A stretch of DNA of 16,239 bases from Candidatus Zixiibacteriota bacterium (GCA_028700875.1 JAQVRW010000022.1:1-16239), one strand, 5' to 3'. Shown: positions 7,325 through 14,652, numbered from the stretch's first letter. Notes: generated by a model from the letters alone, not told the origin. Numbers and translations: made by a program.

Positions 7325-7801
7325 ATGACCGATTCCAGCCCGATCCACATGTCCGAGGAAGGGTTCGAAAAGCTTCGCGCCGAATTGCATAAACTCAAAT
7401 ATGTGGACCGTCCCGCTATCGTGGCCGAAATCAAAAAGGCCCGCGAAATGGGGGACCTGTCCGAAAACGCCGAATACCACGCCGCGAAAGAAGCCCAGAC
7501 CCATATCGAGAGATGCATCGGGGAGTTGGAGTACAAGGTTTCCCGGGCGGTTGTGGTCAAGCGGGATGAGGTGGCCAAGGGGAAGGCGTATCTGTTCGCC
7601 AAGGTGACCGTGCTGGACCTCGATGACGACGAGGAAGAAGTGTACACGCTGGTTTCGGCGGAGGAGTCGAAACCGGAGGAAAACCATATCTCGATCAAGT
7701 CGCCTATCGGACAGGGATTGTTGGGCAAATCGACCGGCGACATCGTGGAGATTCAGGTTCCCGCCGGCGTTTTGAAGTACAAAATCATCAACATCGAATA
7801 A
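7325..7801 (+). CDS. greA: Transcription elongation factor GreA
   Basis: GreA enters the secondary channel of RNA polymerase and stimulates cleavage of backtracked transcripts. The protein (158 residues from this start) has the N-terminal coiled-coil hairpin (HMSEEGFEKLRAELHKLK to about residue 75) whose tip carries the family signature EIKKAREMGDLSENAEYHAA with the catalytic acidic residues D and E of GDLSENAEY. The C-terminal FKBP-like domain ends SPIGQGLLGKSTGDIVEIQV. The hallmark DLSENAEY block separates it from unrelated coiled-coil proteins. Two adjacent ATGs occur at 7322 and 7325; AAGGAG at 7314-7319 is only 2 bases from the first and 5 from the second, so the second is the likelier start. 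It has its own strong promoter. Confidence 0.95.
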   Translation: MTDSSPIHMSEEGFEKLRAELHKLKYVDRPAIVAEIKKAREMGDLSENAEYHAAKEAQTHIERCIGELEYKVSRAVVVKRDEVAKGKAYLFAKVTVLDLDDDEEEVYTLVSAEESKPEENHISIKSPIGQGLLGKSTGDIVEIQVPAGVLKYKIINIE

Positions 7802-7809
7802 CCGCTCGC

Positions 7810-7859
7810 ATTCCCCAAAATCTTATGACTGGGACGCTTGTACCAGTTTTGATGGGAAT
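7810..7859. terminator. Possible hairpin terminator between convergent greA and the YwgA-like gene
   Basis: ATTCCC (7810-7815) pairs with GGGAAT (7854-7859), with AAAA/TTTT inside it and an inner stem ACTGG (7828-7832)/CCAGT (7843-7847). A run of T follows the inner stem (7847-7850) on the plus strand and of A precedes it (7817-7820). The stems are short and interrupted, so this is a weak call supported mainly by position after greA. Confidence 0.35.
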
Positions 7860-7913
7860 ACGAACCGGACCGGTGTAGCGACCAATTACCGGCGGAATCT
7901 GATCAGCCCGAGT

Positions 7914-8492
7914 TCAATCAGGTTTCTTTGCCAATCCAGTGTCCAGTAAAACCTTCACGGCAGCCTTAATCCCATCGCCATCGAGCGTCCAACCCAACTG
8001 TTGTGCTTTCTGTTTTATCGATTCCTGGGTCAATGGCCCGCCTTCAGCAGAAAGGATGAGTTCAATTTTCGCTGCCGCTGAGATAATCTTTGTCTTCTCG
8101 TGACAATGTGTGCCTTTTATCTTGTCAAACGCTACGTTGAATAGACTGAAAAAATCGGGATATTCATCTTTGACGCTATCGAAGGCAACTATACCCATTG
8201 GTGTAAGATGATAACTGGTTTGCGTTACGTCAAATGGGTCGCCTTTTGCATATACAGTTTCCGAAACCTGCAAAAGGCGAGTATCCCGCAATAGATCCAG
8301 TGCATTCGATACTTCCCTACTGAAGGGACCATAGAAGTAGGGCCGAAAACGGCAAGGGAATTCGATCTTTTCCGGCGATAGCATTTTCTCCAACAAATAG
8401 ATATTCTTCTGAATGTTGGTCTTTCCCTGGAATCCATTATCATTGAGCCCGATCAACATTAATACTATATCGTAAATCTGTGGAGTGTTCAT
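7914..8492 (-). CDS. YwgA-like protein, partner of the HD phosphohydrolase
   Basis: The 192-residue cytoplasmic protein resembles the YwgA family. The features are an N-terminal helix pair, the block GKTNIQKNIYLLEKML (family pattern 'GrtkiQKl.YLl'), and FRPYFYGPFSREVSNALDLL (family 'f..hfYGPyS.el...l..L'), followed by a winged-helix-like segment YHLTPMGIVAFDSV. The same KLQKxxY...YGPFS arrangement is shared with Panacea (SocA-like) proteins that act as antitoxins or adaptors, so a regulatory partner role is possible. As I recall, Bacillus subtilis also has ywgA directly after ywfO, an HD phosphohydrolase gene, which matches the arrangement here. The start overlaps the HD gene stop (ATGA), and a strong GGAGGT ribosome-binding site lies at 8499-8504 inside the HD gene. 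Molecular function is unknown. The region is clearly more AT-rich than its flanks. Confidence 0.75.
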   Translation of the reverse strand: MNTPQIYDIVLMLIGLNDNGFQGKTNIQKNIYLLEKMLSPEKIEFPCRFRPYFYGPFSREVSNALDLLRDTRLLQVSETVYAKGDPFDVTQTSYHLTPMGIVAFDSVKDEYPDFFSLFNVAFDKIKGTHCHEKTKIISAAAKIELILSAEGGPLTQESIKQKAQQLGWTLDGDGIKAAVKVLLDTGLAKKPD

Positions 8493-9862
8493 GGTTTACC
8501 TCCAAAGTATTCCTTCAAAATGGACTCCAATTTAAGCCTTCCCTTATCTCGCTCATACTTGTCAATTTCAAGCGGAAGTCCATACACAGAAATAAAGTGT
8601 TTTCCGCTATTATCTGCAACAACTTTAAACAGGGGGCTGCCATCATAGAGTGTCTTCGATCTCCCTGACTGCAAGAGGATAACAATCCCCTCTTCATCAA
8701 TTTCCGATAAACCTCGAACCAATGGATCCTTTAATGAATAAGCCCTGACGAAGGTAAAATCCGGATTTAGGCTCAAGGAATCAGAGATTCTATCGCGCAG
8801 ATCGGTATCACCCGCGATACTGGAACGCTTTCCCATTGCCTCGCGAGTCTTTTCATCTGTCAACTCAGATAATTCAGAATAGAATAACTCTTTGGGCAAG
8901 ACTCGTCTCCTAAATCCATCAAAATACTTAAATGCCATAGAAGTGCTGGCAGAATTTGTCAATATTTCATCCATGACGGTATGATCATCAAAGGTAATGT
9001 ATTCATCGGGATAGGATGGATCATCCCTATATGTATATAGCTGTTTTAACTTGGTATTGCCTTCTTCTATAGCCCGTTTTAAGCCTTCAATTATCATTAT
9101 ATCTGTGATTCGGCGAATTTTATGAAAATAAACCTGCTGGGCAATAAAATATTTCGCCAACACATATTGTTCTACTGCACATATCCCTTCTTGCTTAATT
9201 GCCAATCTTCTCTTCGCACCTTCGTCGATCAGTGTCAGGACATTTATTAGCCTATCGATGTCGAAAACACCATATTTTACGCCGGTATAATAGCTATCCC
9301 GCAGCAAGTAATCCATTTTATCACCGTCCAAAGACCCTGAAATAATATCATGGCAATAATCTGCGGCAACGTTGTCGGTTCTCAATAATTCAGCAATTCT
9401 TTCTGCCCGTGGAGATGTCAGAATACGCACAATATCCTTATTTTCGGTTATGATTCGTTGAGATATTTCTTCATGCAGAGTTTCTTCCTTGTCCCTTTCG
9501 CCAAGAGGTGGTCTAAAGAATTTCAGTACATTTTCTGAAACGTGCGAAAATGGGGGGTGGCCTATGTCATGTAACAAGGCTGCAAGTCTTATGTTTTGAT
9601 GCAGCTCCATGTCACCTAAAATCTCCCTCCTATGAACGAGGCTATTATAAATATTGGACGCTACGTGCATTACGCCAATGGAATGGCCGAACATAGTATG
9701 AACCGCCCCATGAAACCCCAAATACGCCATCGCAAGTTGCTTGATATTTCGAAGTCGTTGAAATGCTGGGGTGTCAATGATCTGGAGTTCAATATCCGAT
9801 ACGGGAATCAGGCCATGAACCGGGTCCCGTATTTCATGATTAGTTTTGAATTCTGGTGACAT
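8489..9862 (-). CDS. HD-domain nucleotide phosphohydrolase (YwfO/SAMHD1-like, COG1078 type)
   Basis: The 457-residue protein belongs to the HD phosphohydrolases related to bacterial YwfO and EF1143 and to human SAMHD1, several of which cleave dNTPs to the deoxynucleoside and triphosphate. Metal-site residues are visible in order: His60 in MFGHS, the His98-Asp99 pair in LLHDIGHPPFSH, and Asp181 in LDGDKMDYLLRDSYYTGV, which also holds the family DYLLRD signature. The N-terminal block IRDPVHGLIPVSDIELQIID and AFQRLRNIKQ is also standard. The C-terminal half is the helical and beta extension typical of this group; length is close to YwfO. The substrate cannot be read from sequence. The gene lies first in a two-gene unit with the YwgA-like gene (4-base overlap), behind its own promoter, within AT-rich DNA that suggests horizontal acquisition. 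Possible roles are dNTP pool control or phage defence by dNTP depletion. Confidence 0.88.
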   Translation of the reverse strand: MSPEFKTNHEIRDPVHGLIPVSDIELQIIDTPAFQRLRNIKQLAMAYLGFHGAVHTMFGHSIGVMHVASNIYNSLVHRREILGDMELHQNIRLAALLHDIGHPPFSHVSENVLKFFRPPLGERDKEETLHEEISQRIITENKDIVRILTSPRAERIAELLRTDNVAADYCHDIISGSLDGDKMDYLLRDSYYTGVKYGVFDIDRLINVLTLIDEGAKRRLAIKQEGICAVEQYVLAKYFIAQQVYFHKIRRITDIMIIEGLKRAIEEGNTKLKQLYTYRDDPSYPDEYITFDDHTVMDEILTNSASTSMAFKYFDGFRRRVLPKELFYSELSELTDEKTREAMGKRSSIAGDTDLRDRISDSLSLNPDFTFVRAYSLKDPLVRGLSEIDEEGIVILLQSGRSKTLYDGSPLFKVVADNSGKHFISVYGLPLEIDKYERDKGRLKLESILKEYFGGKP

Positions 9863-9902
9863 TGCTTCTACCCATTAATAATATTGGCGCTCGCTCGATA
9901 AT

Positions 9903-9930
9903 TGTATATCACATTTTTCGTCATTTGCAA
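9903..9930 (-). promoter_or_regulatory. Probable promoter of the HD/YwgA-like operon
   Basis: On the minus strand TTGCAA (9925-9930) is followed after 16 bases by TATACA (9903-9908), or after 18 bases by TACAAT, placing the start about 30-35 bases ahead of the ATG at 9862. The surrounding 60 bases are strongly AT-rich. Confidence 0.5.
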
Positions 9931-10191
9931 GCATTTATTATCAAAACTTCGTTTCCGCGCGGTAGCGGCACCGGTGGCCCACTCCGCAGTAGGCGCGGCG
10001 GGTCCCTACGCGTTCACCAGCCCCAAAATCAACACCAGTTCGATGGTGATTACGAGTACGGCCCCTTTATTAGATGGAATCATCACGTGGGACGGGTATA
10101 CGTATTGGGAAGGGTCAAAATTCGGGCGAATGGGGTGCGAAAACGGCAGATTTTTCCCGGCGGACGGGTACGTCCGGCCGCGCACGTACGG

Positions 10192-10211
10192 GGCAGATGT
10201 GGACATCTGCC
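10192..10211. repeat. Perfect 9-bp palindromic hairpin
   Basis: GGCAGATGT and ACATCTGCC face each other across a 2-base GG centre. It lies about 330 bases from the HD gene start and about 130 bases beyond the phospholipase D stop, with no T-run, so it is unlikely to be a simple terminator. Its GGCAGRT core resembles the palindromes at 3945-3995 (GGGCAGGTC) and 15477-15496 (GTGCAGGT). Confidence 0.55.
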
Positions 10212-10338
10212 GCCCACAAATGCAAAAAATAGCAAGGCAAAGCCATTTCCCGGCAAGTTCAACGCAGCCATGATAGTCCGACGAAATATCGCGGAATTTC
10301 GGGCGCGAATCAGTAGAAGGATGCCATCGATTGTGGGA

Positions 10339-11424
10339 TTATTCCGGGGTGAACCAGGCGGAGACCTGGCCCAACGACAACATCTGCAGGCGGCGCAGAT
10401 AGCCACTGCGCGGGGCGGTATGGTTTTCCACAAGGCGGCTCACCGCCTGGTCCGGCTCCACCACCCGCGAGACGAACATCGAAATCAGATCGGGATCGGT
10501 AATGACGGCCATCGTTTCCTGCTCGAACCGATAGCTGAAATAGTCGAAATTCGACGACCCGGCGATCAGGCGACGGCCGTCGATCAACATCGCTTTCAGA
10601 TGCGTCATCCGGCCGGGGTACAGCCACAGATCGAAATCGCCGCGCGCCGCTTCCCAACGGATGTATCCGTCCATCGCCTTCTTGTTGTTCTCCTCCGGCG
10701 TCACGACCGTGACGGTCACCCCCCGCTGGCGGGCCTGACGAAGCCGGTCGCAGAACGGAAACGTCAGGTAGGGGCTCTGCACATAGATCGATTCGGTTGC
10801 ACTATCGATCAACTCGAAGATCGGCGCAAACGCGGTCGGGTTGTCGCGGCCATCGAGCGACAACAGGCGCATGGATCCAAGATCGACCGTTCCACCGAAA
10901 TGCCCGCCGTCCCACGAGACGAGGAAATCATTGGCCAGAAAGTCGGAGGCCGGACCGTCTTCGATCCGCAGCATCATGTCGTGCCAGAGGAAGTTGTGAT
11001 CGCTGAAATTCACTCCGCCGATATAACTTATGCGATCATCGACGACGATGATCTTCTTGTGATTGCGGCAGGCGAATCGGCACAGCATGGGGCCCACGGG
11101 ATTAACGAACCTGACGGCCACGTTCCGGGCGTTCAAATCGGCGATCATCGCGACGGTGGCCTTGTTTTCGCGGCGAAGCTCGGAGTCGAAGAGGTTGCCG
11201 GGAGTATAGAGGAATTTATCGCTTAGGACATACTTGGTATAGGAATCGACGATGATCCGTTTGTCGGCGGCCGGTGAGGCGGTCATAGCCTCTGCCAACC
11301 TCGTCCCGGCGGCATCACCCTCGAACGACAGCGTCTGGACATAGACGCGCGCACGCGCGGCGGCGATATCGGCCGCCAGACGCAGCCAAAATTCTCCGCT
11401 GTCGACTAGTAAATCAATCTGCAC
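10339..11424 (-). CDS. Phospholipase D family protein, cardiolipin-synthase-like
   Basis: The 361-residue protein has the two HKD motifs that form the phospholipase D active site: H122-x-K124-x4-D129 in NHKKIIVVDDRISYIGGVNF, and H275-x-K277-x4-D282 in THLKAMLIDGRRLIAGSSNF. The 'GGvNf' and 'GSsNfD' strands after each motif are characteristic of bacterial cardiolipin synthases, which condense two phosphatidylglycerols or make cardiolipin from phosphatidylglycerol and another phospholipid. There is no N-terminal membrane helix, unlike E. coli ClsA, so it is closer in shape to short soluble or peripheral forms such as ClsB. Other phosphatidyl-transferase or nuclease activity is possible. The start is GTG at 11424, with a purine-rich AGAGGG about 8 bases upstream and a good promoter at 11460-11488. 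It appears to be monocistronic. Confidence 0.85.
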   Translation of the reverse strand: MQIDLLVDSGEFWLRLAADIAAARARVYVQTLSFEGDAAGTRLAEAMTASPAADKRIIVDSYTKYVLSDKFLYTPGNLFDSELRRENKATVAMIADLNARNVAVRFVNPVGPMLCRFACRNHKKIIVVDDRISYIGGVNFSDHNFLWHDMMLRIEDGPASDFLANDFLVSWDGGHFGGTVDLGSMRLLSLDGRDNPTAFAPIFELIDSATESIYVQSPYLTFPFCDRLRQARQRGVTVTVVTPEENNKKAMDGYIRWEAARGDFDLWLYPGRMTHLKAMLIDGRRLIAGSSNFDYFSYRFEQETMAVITDPDLISMFVSRVVEPDQAVSRLVENHTAPRSGYLRRLQMLSLGQVSAWFTPE

Positions 11425-11459
11425 GGCCTATCCCTCTGCCTGAACCTGTCCTGCCGACA

Positions 11460-11488
11460 AGAATACTACAATCGGGCGTCGATGGCAA
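11460..11488 (-). promoter_or_regulatory. Probable sigma-70 promoter of the phospholipase D gene
   Basis: Minus-strand TTGCCA (11483-11488), a 17-base spacer and TATTCT (11460-11465) predict a start near 11453, about 29 bases ahead of the GTG start codon. Confidence 0.55.
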
Positions 11489-11602
11489 GCCATAGATGCG
11501 ACCGAAAAATCCGCCTGCGGGCAGCGAAACTATTTCCGCCGTCGGCCGTAACACGGTATTATTCCCGGACTAAAAGCAAGGCTCGCGAAAGGGCAATCGG
11601 GC

Positions 11603-14113
11603 ATGGAGTTGAAAAAAGTCGCGACACGGGCAAGGGCCAGGCAACTGCAATCAATTCATTCGGCGACGGGTTTGGCCGTAATCTCAGCGGCGATACTCAT
11701 GGTCGTCCTTTGTTTCACCTCATCGGTCTGGGCCGATCCGGCCACGCCCGATACAGCCGCGGTCAAACCGGAACAGAGCCGGCCGTACCTGGTGGTGGAA
11801 GGGACGATCGTCGACGACAAAACCGGCGAACCGGTGGGCGACGCCACGGTGCAGGCGATCGGGCAGAAAACCGGCGCGGTGGCCAACAAGGACGGCCGCT
11901 TTCGACTGGTGCTTCCTCAGGGTCAGTATACGATCAAGGCCACCCACGTGGGACACTACGCCAAAGAGGCGACGGTGGCGCCCGCGACGGCCGAGGGCGG
12001 TTCCTCCCGACATCAGACTATCACCCAGGATTTCCGGCTGATGCCGCTGGTTATCGACATGGGGGTCCGCCAGGTGTTCATCCGGGCCTATGACCCCGCC
12101 CAGAGAATCATCGCGCAGGCGATCGCCCACAAGAAGGACATCCTCTCGCGGGTGCATGATTATTCATTCAACGCCTATGCCAAATTGGTGGTCCGCAACG
12201 GCACCAAACCCGACTCGCAGAGCATCATGCTGATCACCGAGACGCACGTGACGTCGTTTTGGGAGCAACCGGATAAATACAAGGAAATCATCACGGCCCG
12301 GAAACAATCGGCCAATCTTCCGGCCGAGGGGAATCTGGTGTCGGTCGGGGGGTTGTTGAATTTCAACCGCAATCGGCTCGATCTGGGGGAGTATAGCGTC
12401 GTGTCCCCTACGGCCACCGACGCCATGGACCATTACAACTACTACCTGCTGGACACCGTGTATCTCGACAATCGGGCGGTGTTTGTCCTGGAGGTGGAGC
12501 CGAAGAACGAATACGAGCCCCTTTTCAAGGGGAACATCCAGATCGTAGATTCCACGTACGACGTGGTCATGGTGGACATGGGCCTCAGCAAGGGAATTCG
12601 GGTGCCAATGGCGTCCGATTTCCGCTATTTCCAGCATATGGCCCCGATCGGCAACGAATCATGGCTGCCGGTGCAGGTCGGGTTTTCCTTCCGCGTCAAT
12701 CTCGACGTCCCGGGCTTGCCGAAGATAATAACCGTCGACCATTCCGTGGCCATCTCGGATTACAAAATCGACGCCGGTCTGCCGGCGGGAATGTTTGACG
12801 AGTACCAACTGGAAGTAGATCGCAATGCCGACAAGGTCGACAGTTCCGTCTGGTCCACGCGGGTATCGCTTCCCCTGACCGGGCTGGAACAGTATGGGTA
12901 TACCCGGATCGACTCCCTGGAACACGCGCCGAAACCGCTGGGGAAGAAACTTCTGGCCGGTGCGGTCATGGGCGCCTTGCTGATGACTGTCGGGTATCCC
13001 GACGTGTATCATTACAGCCGGGTCGAGGGGCATTACCTCGGTCTCGGGACGGCCGAAAATAAATACGACGGCCTGCGTTTGCGCGGCAAGATCGGGTATG
13101 GTTTCTCGGATCATCATTGGCAGGGCGAGGCAGGCGGAAATTTCCGGCTTTTGGAAAAACAGAAGCTTTGGGTCGGAGGGATGGTCAAAGACGAGATCAT
13201 GCATCGCCCGACGACGATTTCCGCGAACAACTACAACCCGACCTTCAATGCCTTTATGCTCAAGATCGACCCGTTTGATTATTATCGCGAACGAGGTTTC
13301 GAGTTGAACGCCTCGGTCAAGCCGGTGGACTACACCCGGCTGACGGTATCGTATGGCGATTTCAAACAGACCTCCGTATCGAGCGCGGTCGGCCACAGCG
13401 TCTTTCGGAGAAGCGTCCGTCATCGCGGCAACCCGCCGATCCTCGATGGCGACCTGCATTCGCTTTCGGCGGCGTTTCGCTATGACTCCCGCAAGTTGAT
13501 TAACAACAAAGGGGTGGAACTGCCCACCGATCCGACCGACTATTTCTTATGGGAGATCGGAGCGGAATATTCCTCGCCCGATTTCGCCGGGTCCGATTTC
13601 GATTTCCGGTGGTACTATCTGAAAGCCCAATGGCGAAGCAAGGCCTCCGGCCTGGGGATCACGACTTTGACCGGGTATGCCGGGACATCCGACGGCCATC
13701 TGCCGCCGCAGAAATATTTCAGCGTCGATTTTCATGACCCCGATTTCTTCCGGACGCACGGTTTCAACACGGTGTTGGAGGGGAATTTCGGCGGCGACCG
13801 GATGGCCTCGCTGTATCTCTCGCACGATTTCGGCCATTTCATGTTTCGCAGCAGCGGGATCGAGTTTCTGAAGAAGATCCCGGCCGGCCTGGTCATACAT
13901 GGCGGCGCGTTCTGGACCCGGTTCCGCAATGACCCCCTGTATCCGGGCAACGAGTATCTCCGGACCGCCCCGACCGCCTACACCGAGATCGGTTTCGGCC
14001 TGAACAATCTGACGCCGTTTTTGTCGCCGTTCAATCTGTCGATTCATTTCACCTGGCAGCTGTCGCCATATGATACCGAACGGTATAGTCAACTGACAGA
14101 TTTCACGTTTTGA
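11603..14113 (+). CDS. DUF5686-like outer-membrane beta-barrel protein with carboxypeptidase-regulatory-like domain
   Basis: The 836-residue protein has a hydrophobic signal segment (about residues 21-40, cleavage near VWA-DP at 44). A carboxypeptidase-D regulatory-like beta sandwich follows at about 62-150 (VVEGTIVDDKTGEPVGDATV, GAVANKDGRFRLVLPQGQYT, HVGHYAKEATV). A long middle domain (about 165-430) begins DPAQRIIAQAIAHKKDIL and contains SFNAYAKLVV and YYLLDTVYLDNRAVFVLEVEP. The C-terminal half (about 480-836) is an alternating aromatic beta-barrel ending in TDFTF, the terminal-Phe signature recognised by the BAM machinery. This architecture matches the Bacteroidota family annotated as DUF5686 with carboxypeptidase-regulatory-like domain; its substrate is unknown. 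A ribosome-binding site AAAGGG (11588-11593) lies 9 bases before the ATG, and TATTAT at 11557-11562 may be its -10 box. Barrel limits are estimated by eye. Confidence 0.8.
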   Translation: MELKKVATRARARQLQSIHSATGLAVISAAILMVVLCFTSSVWADPATPDTAAVKPEQSRPYLVVEGTIVDDKTGEPVGDATVQAIGQKTGAVANKDGRFRLVLPQGQYTIKATHVGHYAKEATVAPATAEGGSSRHQTITQDFRLMPLVIDMGVRQVFIRAYDPAQRIIAQAIAHKKDILSRVHDYSFNAYAKLVVRNGTKPDSQSIMLITETHVTSFWEQPDKYKEIITARKQSANLPAEGNLVSVGGLLNFNRNRLDLGEYSVVSPTATDAMDHYNYYLLDTVYLDNRAVFVLEVEPKNEYEPLFKGNIQIVDSTYDVVMVDMGLSKGIRVPMASDFRYFQHMAPIGNESWLPVQVGFSFRVNLDVPGLPKIITVDHSVAISDYKIDAGLPAGMFDEYQLEVDRNADKVDSSVWSTRVSLPLTGLEQYGYTRIDSLEHAPKPLGKKLLAGAVMGALLMTVGYPDVYHYSRVEGHYLGLGTAENKYDGLRLRGKIGYGFSDHHWQGEAGGNFRLLEKQKLWVGGMVKDEIMHRPTTISANNYNPTFNAFMLKIDPFDYYRERGFELNASVKPVDYTRLTVSYGDFKQTSVSSAVGHSVFRRSVRHRGNPPILDGDLHSLSAAFRYDSRKLINNKGVELPTDPTDYFLWEIGAEYSSPDFAGSDFDFRWYYLKAQWRSKASGLGITTLTGYAGTSDGHLPPQKYFSVDFHDPDFFRTHGFNTVLEGNFGGDRMASLYLSHDFGHFMFRSSGIEFLKKIPAGLVIHGGAFWTRFRNDPLYPGNEYLRTAPTAYTEIGFGLNNLTPFLSPFNLSIHFTWQLSPYDTERYSQLTDFTF

Positions 14114-14118
14114 CCGGG

Positions 14119-14138
14119 GCCGGAAAATAATTTCCGGC
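14119..14138 (+). terminator. Hairpin just after the DUF5686-like gene
   Basis: GCCGGAAA (14119-14126) pairs with TTTCCGGC (14131-14138) across a 4-base ATAA loop, 6 bases after the stop codon. No T-run follows, so it may be a 3' stabilising hairpin or partial terminator rather than a strong intrinsic terminator. Confidence 0.4.
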
Positions 14139-14196
14139 GCCGCAAAATCATGACTGGGCGAAACCTTCTGTCGGAGCGTCCGTATTATCAAGAGGC

Positions 14197-14418
14197 ATGA
14201 AAAGGCTATATAAATCGCGAACGGACAGGAAAATCGCCGGGGTATGCGGCGGGTTGGCGGAATATATGGACGTCGACTCGACCGTCATCCGGCTGGGAAC
14301 GCTGCTGGTGATGTTGATGACCGCCATATTCCCGATGGTCATCGTATACATCATCGGATGTATTATCATTCCGGATGCGCCTCCGGGCAGCCGGGTAGAA
14401 ACCGGTCCGTTGACCTAG
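14197..14418 (+). CDS. PspC-domain small membrane protein
   Basis: The 73-residue product is almost entirely a PspC domain: KRLYKSRTDRKIAGVCGGLA, then EYMDVDSTVIRLGTLLV and a second hydrophobic run FPMVIVYIIGCIIIPDAP, the hallmark IPxxP-type end of the domain. PspC proteins are inner-membrane; in enterobacteria PspC works with PspB to release PspA and activate the phage-shock envelope-stress regulon. Stand-alone PspC domains of this size are common outside Proteobacteria and their role is less clear. No pspA or pspB is nearby. A purine-rich AGAGG precedes the ATG by only 1 base, closer than normal. It lies 83 bases after the DUF5686-like gene and may be cotranscribed if the hairpin at 14119 is leaky. 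Confidence 0.9.
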   Translation: MKRLYKSRTDRKIAGVCGGLAEYMDVDSTVIRLGTLLVMLMTAIFPMVIVYIIGCIIIPDAPPGSRVETGPLT

Positions 14419-14422
14419 CCAC

Positions 14423-14469
14423 AAAAAAGCCTCGGCCCGAGTGACACCCCACGTCGGCTCGGCCGAGGC
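14423..14469 (-). terminator. Intrinsic terminator reading leftwards
   Basis: GCCTCGGCCCGAG (14429-14441) pairs with CTCGGCCGAGGC (14458-14469) with a single-base bulge. The six A residues at 14423-14428 become a U-tract directly after the stem on the minus strand, whereas the plus-strand side is followed by AATTAACC. The canonical terminator polarity is therefore minus, opposite to the PspC gene ending at 14418. Confidence 0.7.
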
Positions 14470-14559
14470 AATTAACCTATCCGCCGATCGAAAAACCTCA
14501 TTCTCCGGAAGCGTGTTAGTCCACGAGGCTACGGGGATGAAAAACGCTTCCAGGGAACT

Positions 14560-14591
14560 GTGGCGGATGGCGCCGTCCGCCACTTTTTTTT
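14560..14591 (+). terminator. Strong intrinsic terminator reading rightwards
   Basis: GTGGCGGA (14560-14567) and TCCGCCAC (14576-14583) form a perfect 8-bp GC-rich stem around TGGCGCCG, followed at once by eight T residues (14584-14591). This is the clearest intrinsic terminator in the window and would end the PspC transcript with a roughly 140-base 3' untranslated region. Confidence 0.85.
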
Positions 14592-14652
14592 ATCATCCTG
14601 GCGGACGATGGTTCCGCATTTTTCCCGAACAGAATTCTTCCTGAACCGATTC

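Larger units (their letters stand above)
9863..10338. other. 476-bp gene-free, palindrome-rich spacer
   Basis: Apart from the HD-gene promoter at the left end I see no convincing gene here. It contains several inverted repeats: GTAGG (9989-9993)/CCTAC (10005-10009); CGGACG (10161-10166)/CGTCCG (10171-10176); GGCAGATGT (10192-10200)/ACATCTGCC (10203-10211); and CGAAAT (10282-10287)/ATTTCG (10296-10301), the last 38 bases beyond the stop of the leftward phospholipase D gene and possibly its 3' hairpin. GC content jumps back to the genome level near 9955, marking the right edge of the AT-rich island. Frames open on both strands across 9902-10433, but none has family-like composition or a ribosome-binding site. 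Confidence 0.6.
14423..14646 (-). ncRNA. Candidate structured small RNA, about 220 nt
   Basis: A minus-strand promoter (14653-14681) predicts a start near 14646, and the first minus-strand intrinsic terminator ends at 14423, enclosing about 220 bases with no convincing protein frame. On the minus strand the RNA would contain two alternative stems: TGGCGGACG at 14574-14582 (complement) can pair upstream with the complement of 14599-14607 (9 pairs) or downstream with that of 14560-14567. A third stem is GGAAGCGT (14507-14514)/ACGCTTCC (14544-14551), and the terminator stem comes last. A GCCTCG in the loop of the third stem (complement of 14524-14529) could pair with the 3' arm of the terminator. 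It matches no RNA family I recognise: the hallmark sequences of tmRNA, SRP RNA and RNase P RNA are absent. Confidence 0.35.

Noticed and set aside
10006..10206. 66-codon minus-strand frame with a hydrophobic C-terminus
   Set aside because: No ribosome-binding site and no family resemblance; it overlaps two palindromes. Kept only as a low-interest remark.
9856..11226. Long 456-codon plus-strand open frame
   Set aside because: It is the antisense shadow of the phospholipase D gene plus the spacer. Its composition is Arg/His-rich with no domain motifs, while the minus strand has both HKD motifs.
14206..14583. Minus-strand frame of 125 codons over the PspC gene
   Set aside because: It is antisense to a well-supported PspC domain, and the minus-strand terminator at 14423-14469 would interrupt its transcript.
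14423..14646. Candidate RNA as tmRNA, SRP RNA, 6S RNA or RNase P RNA
   Set aside because: None of the hallmark conserved sequences of tmRNA, SRP or RNase P RNA is visible, and the end pairing expected of 6S RNA was not found.
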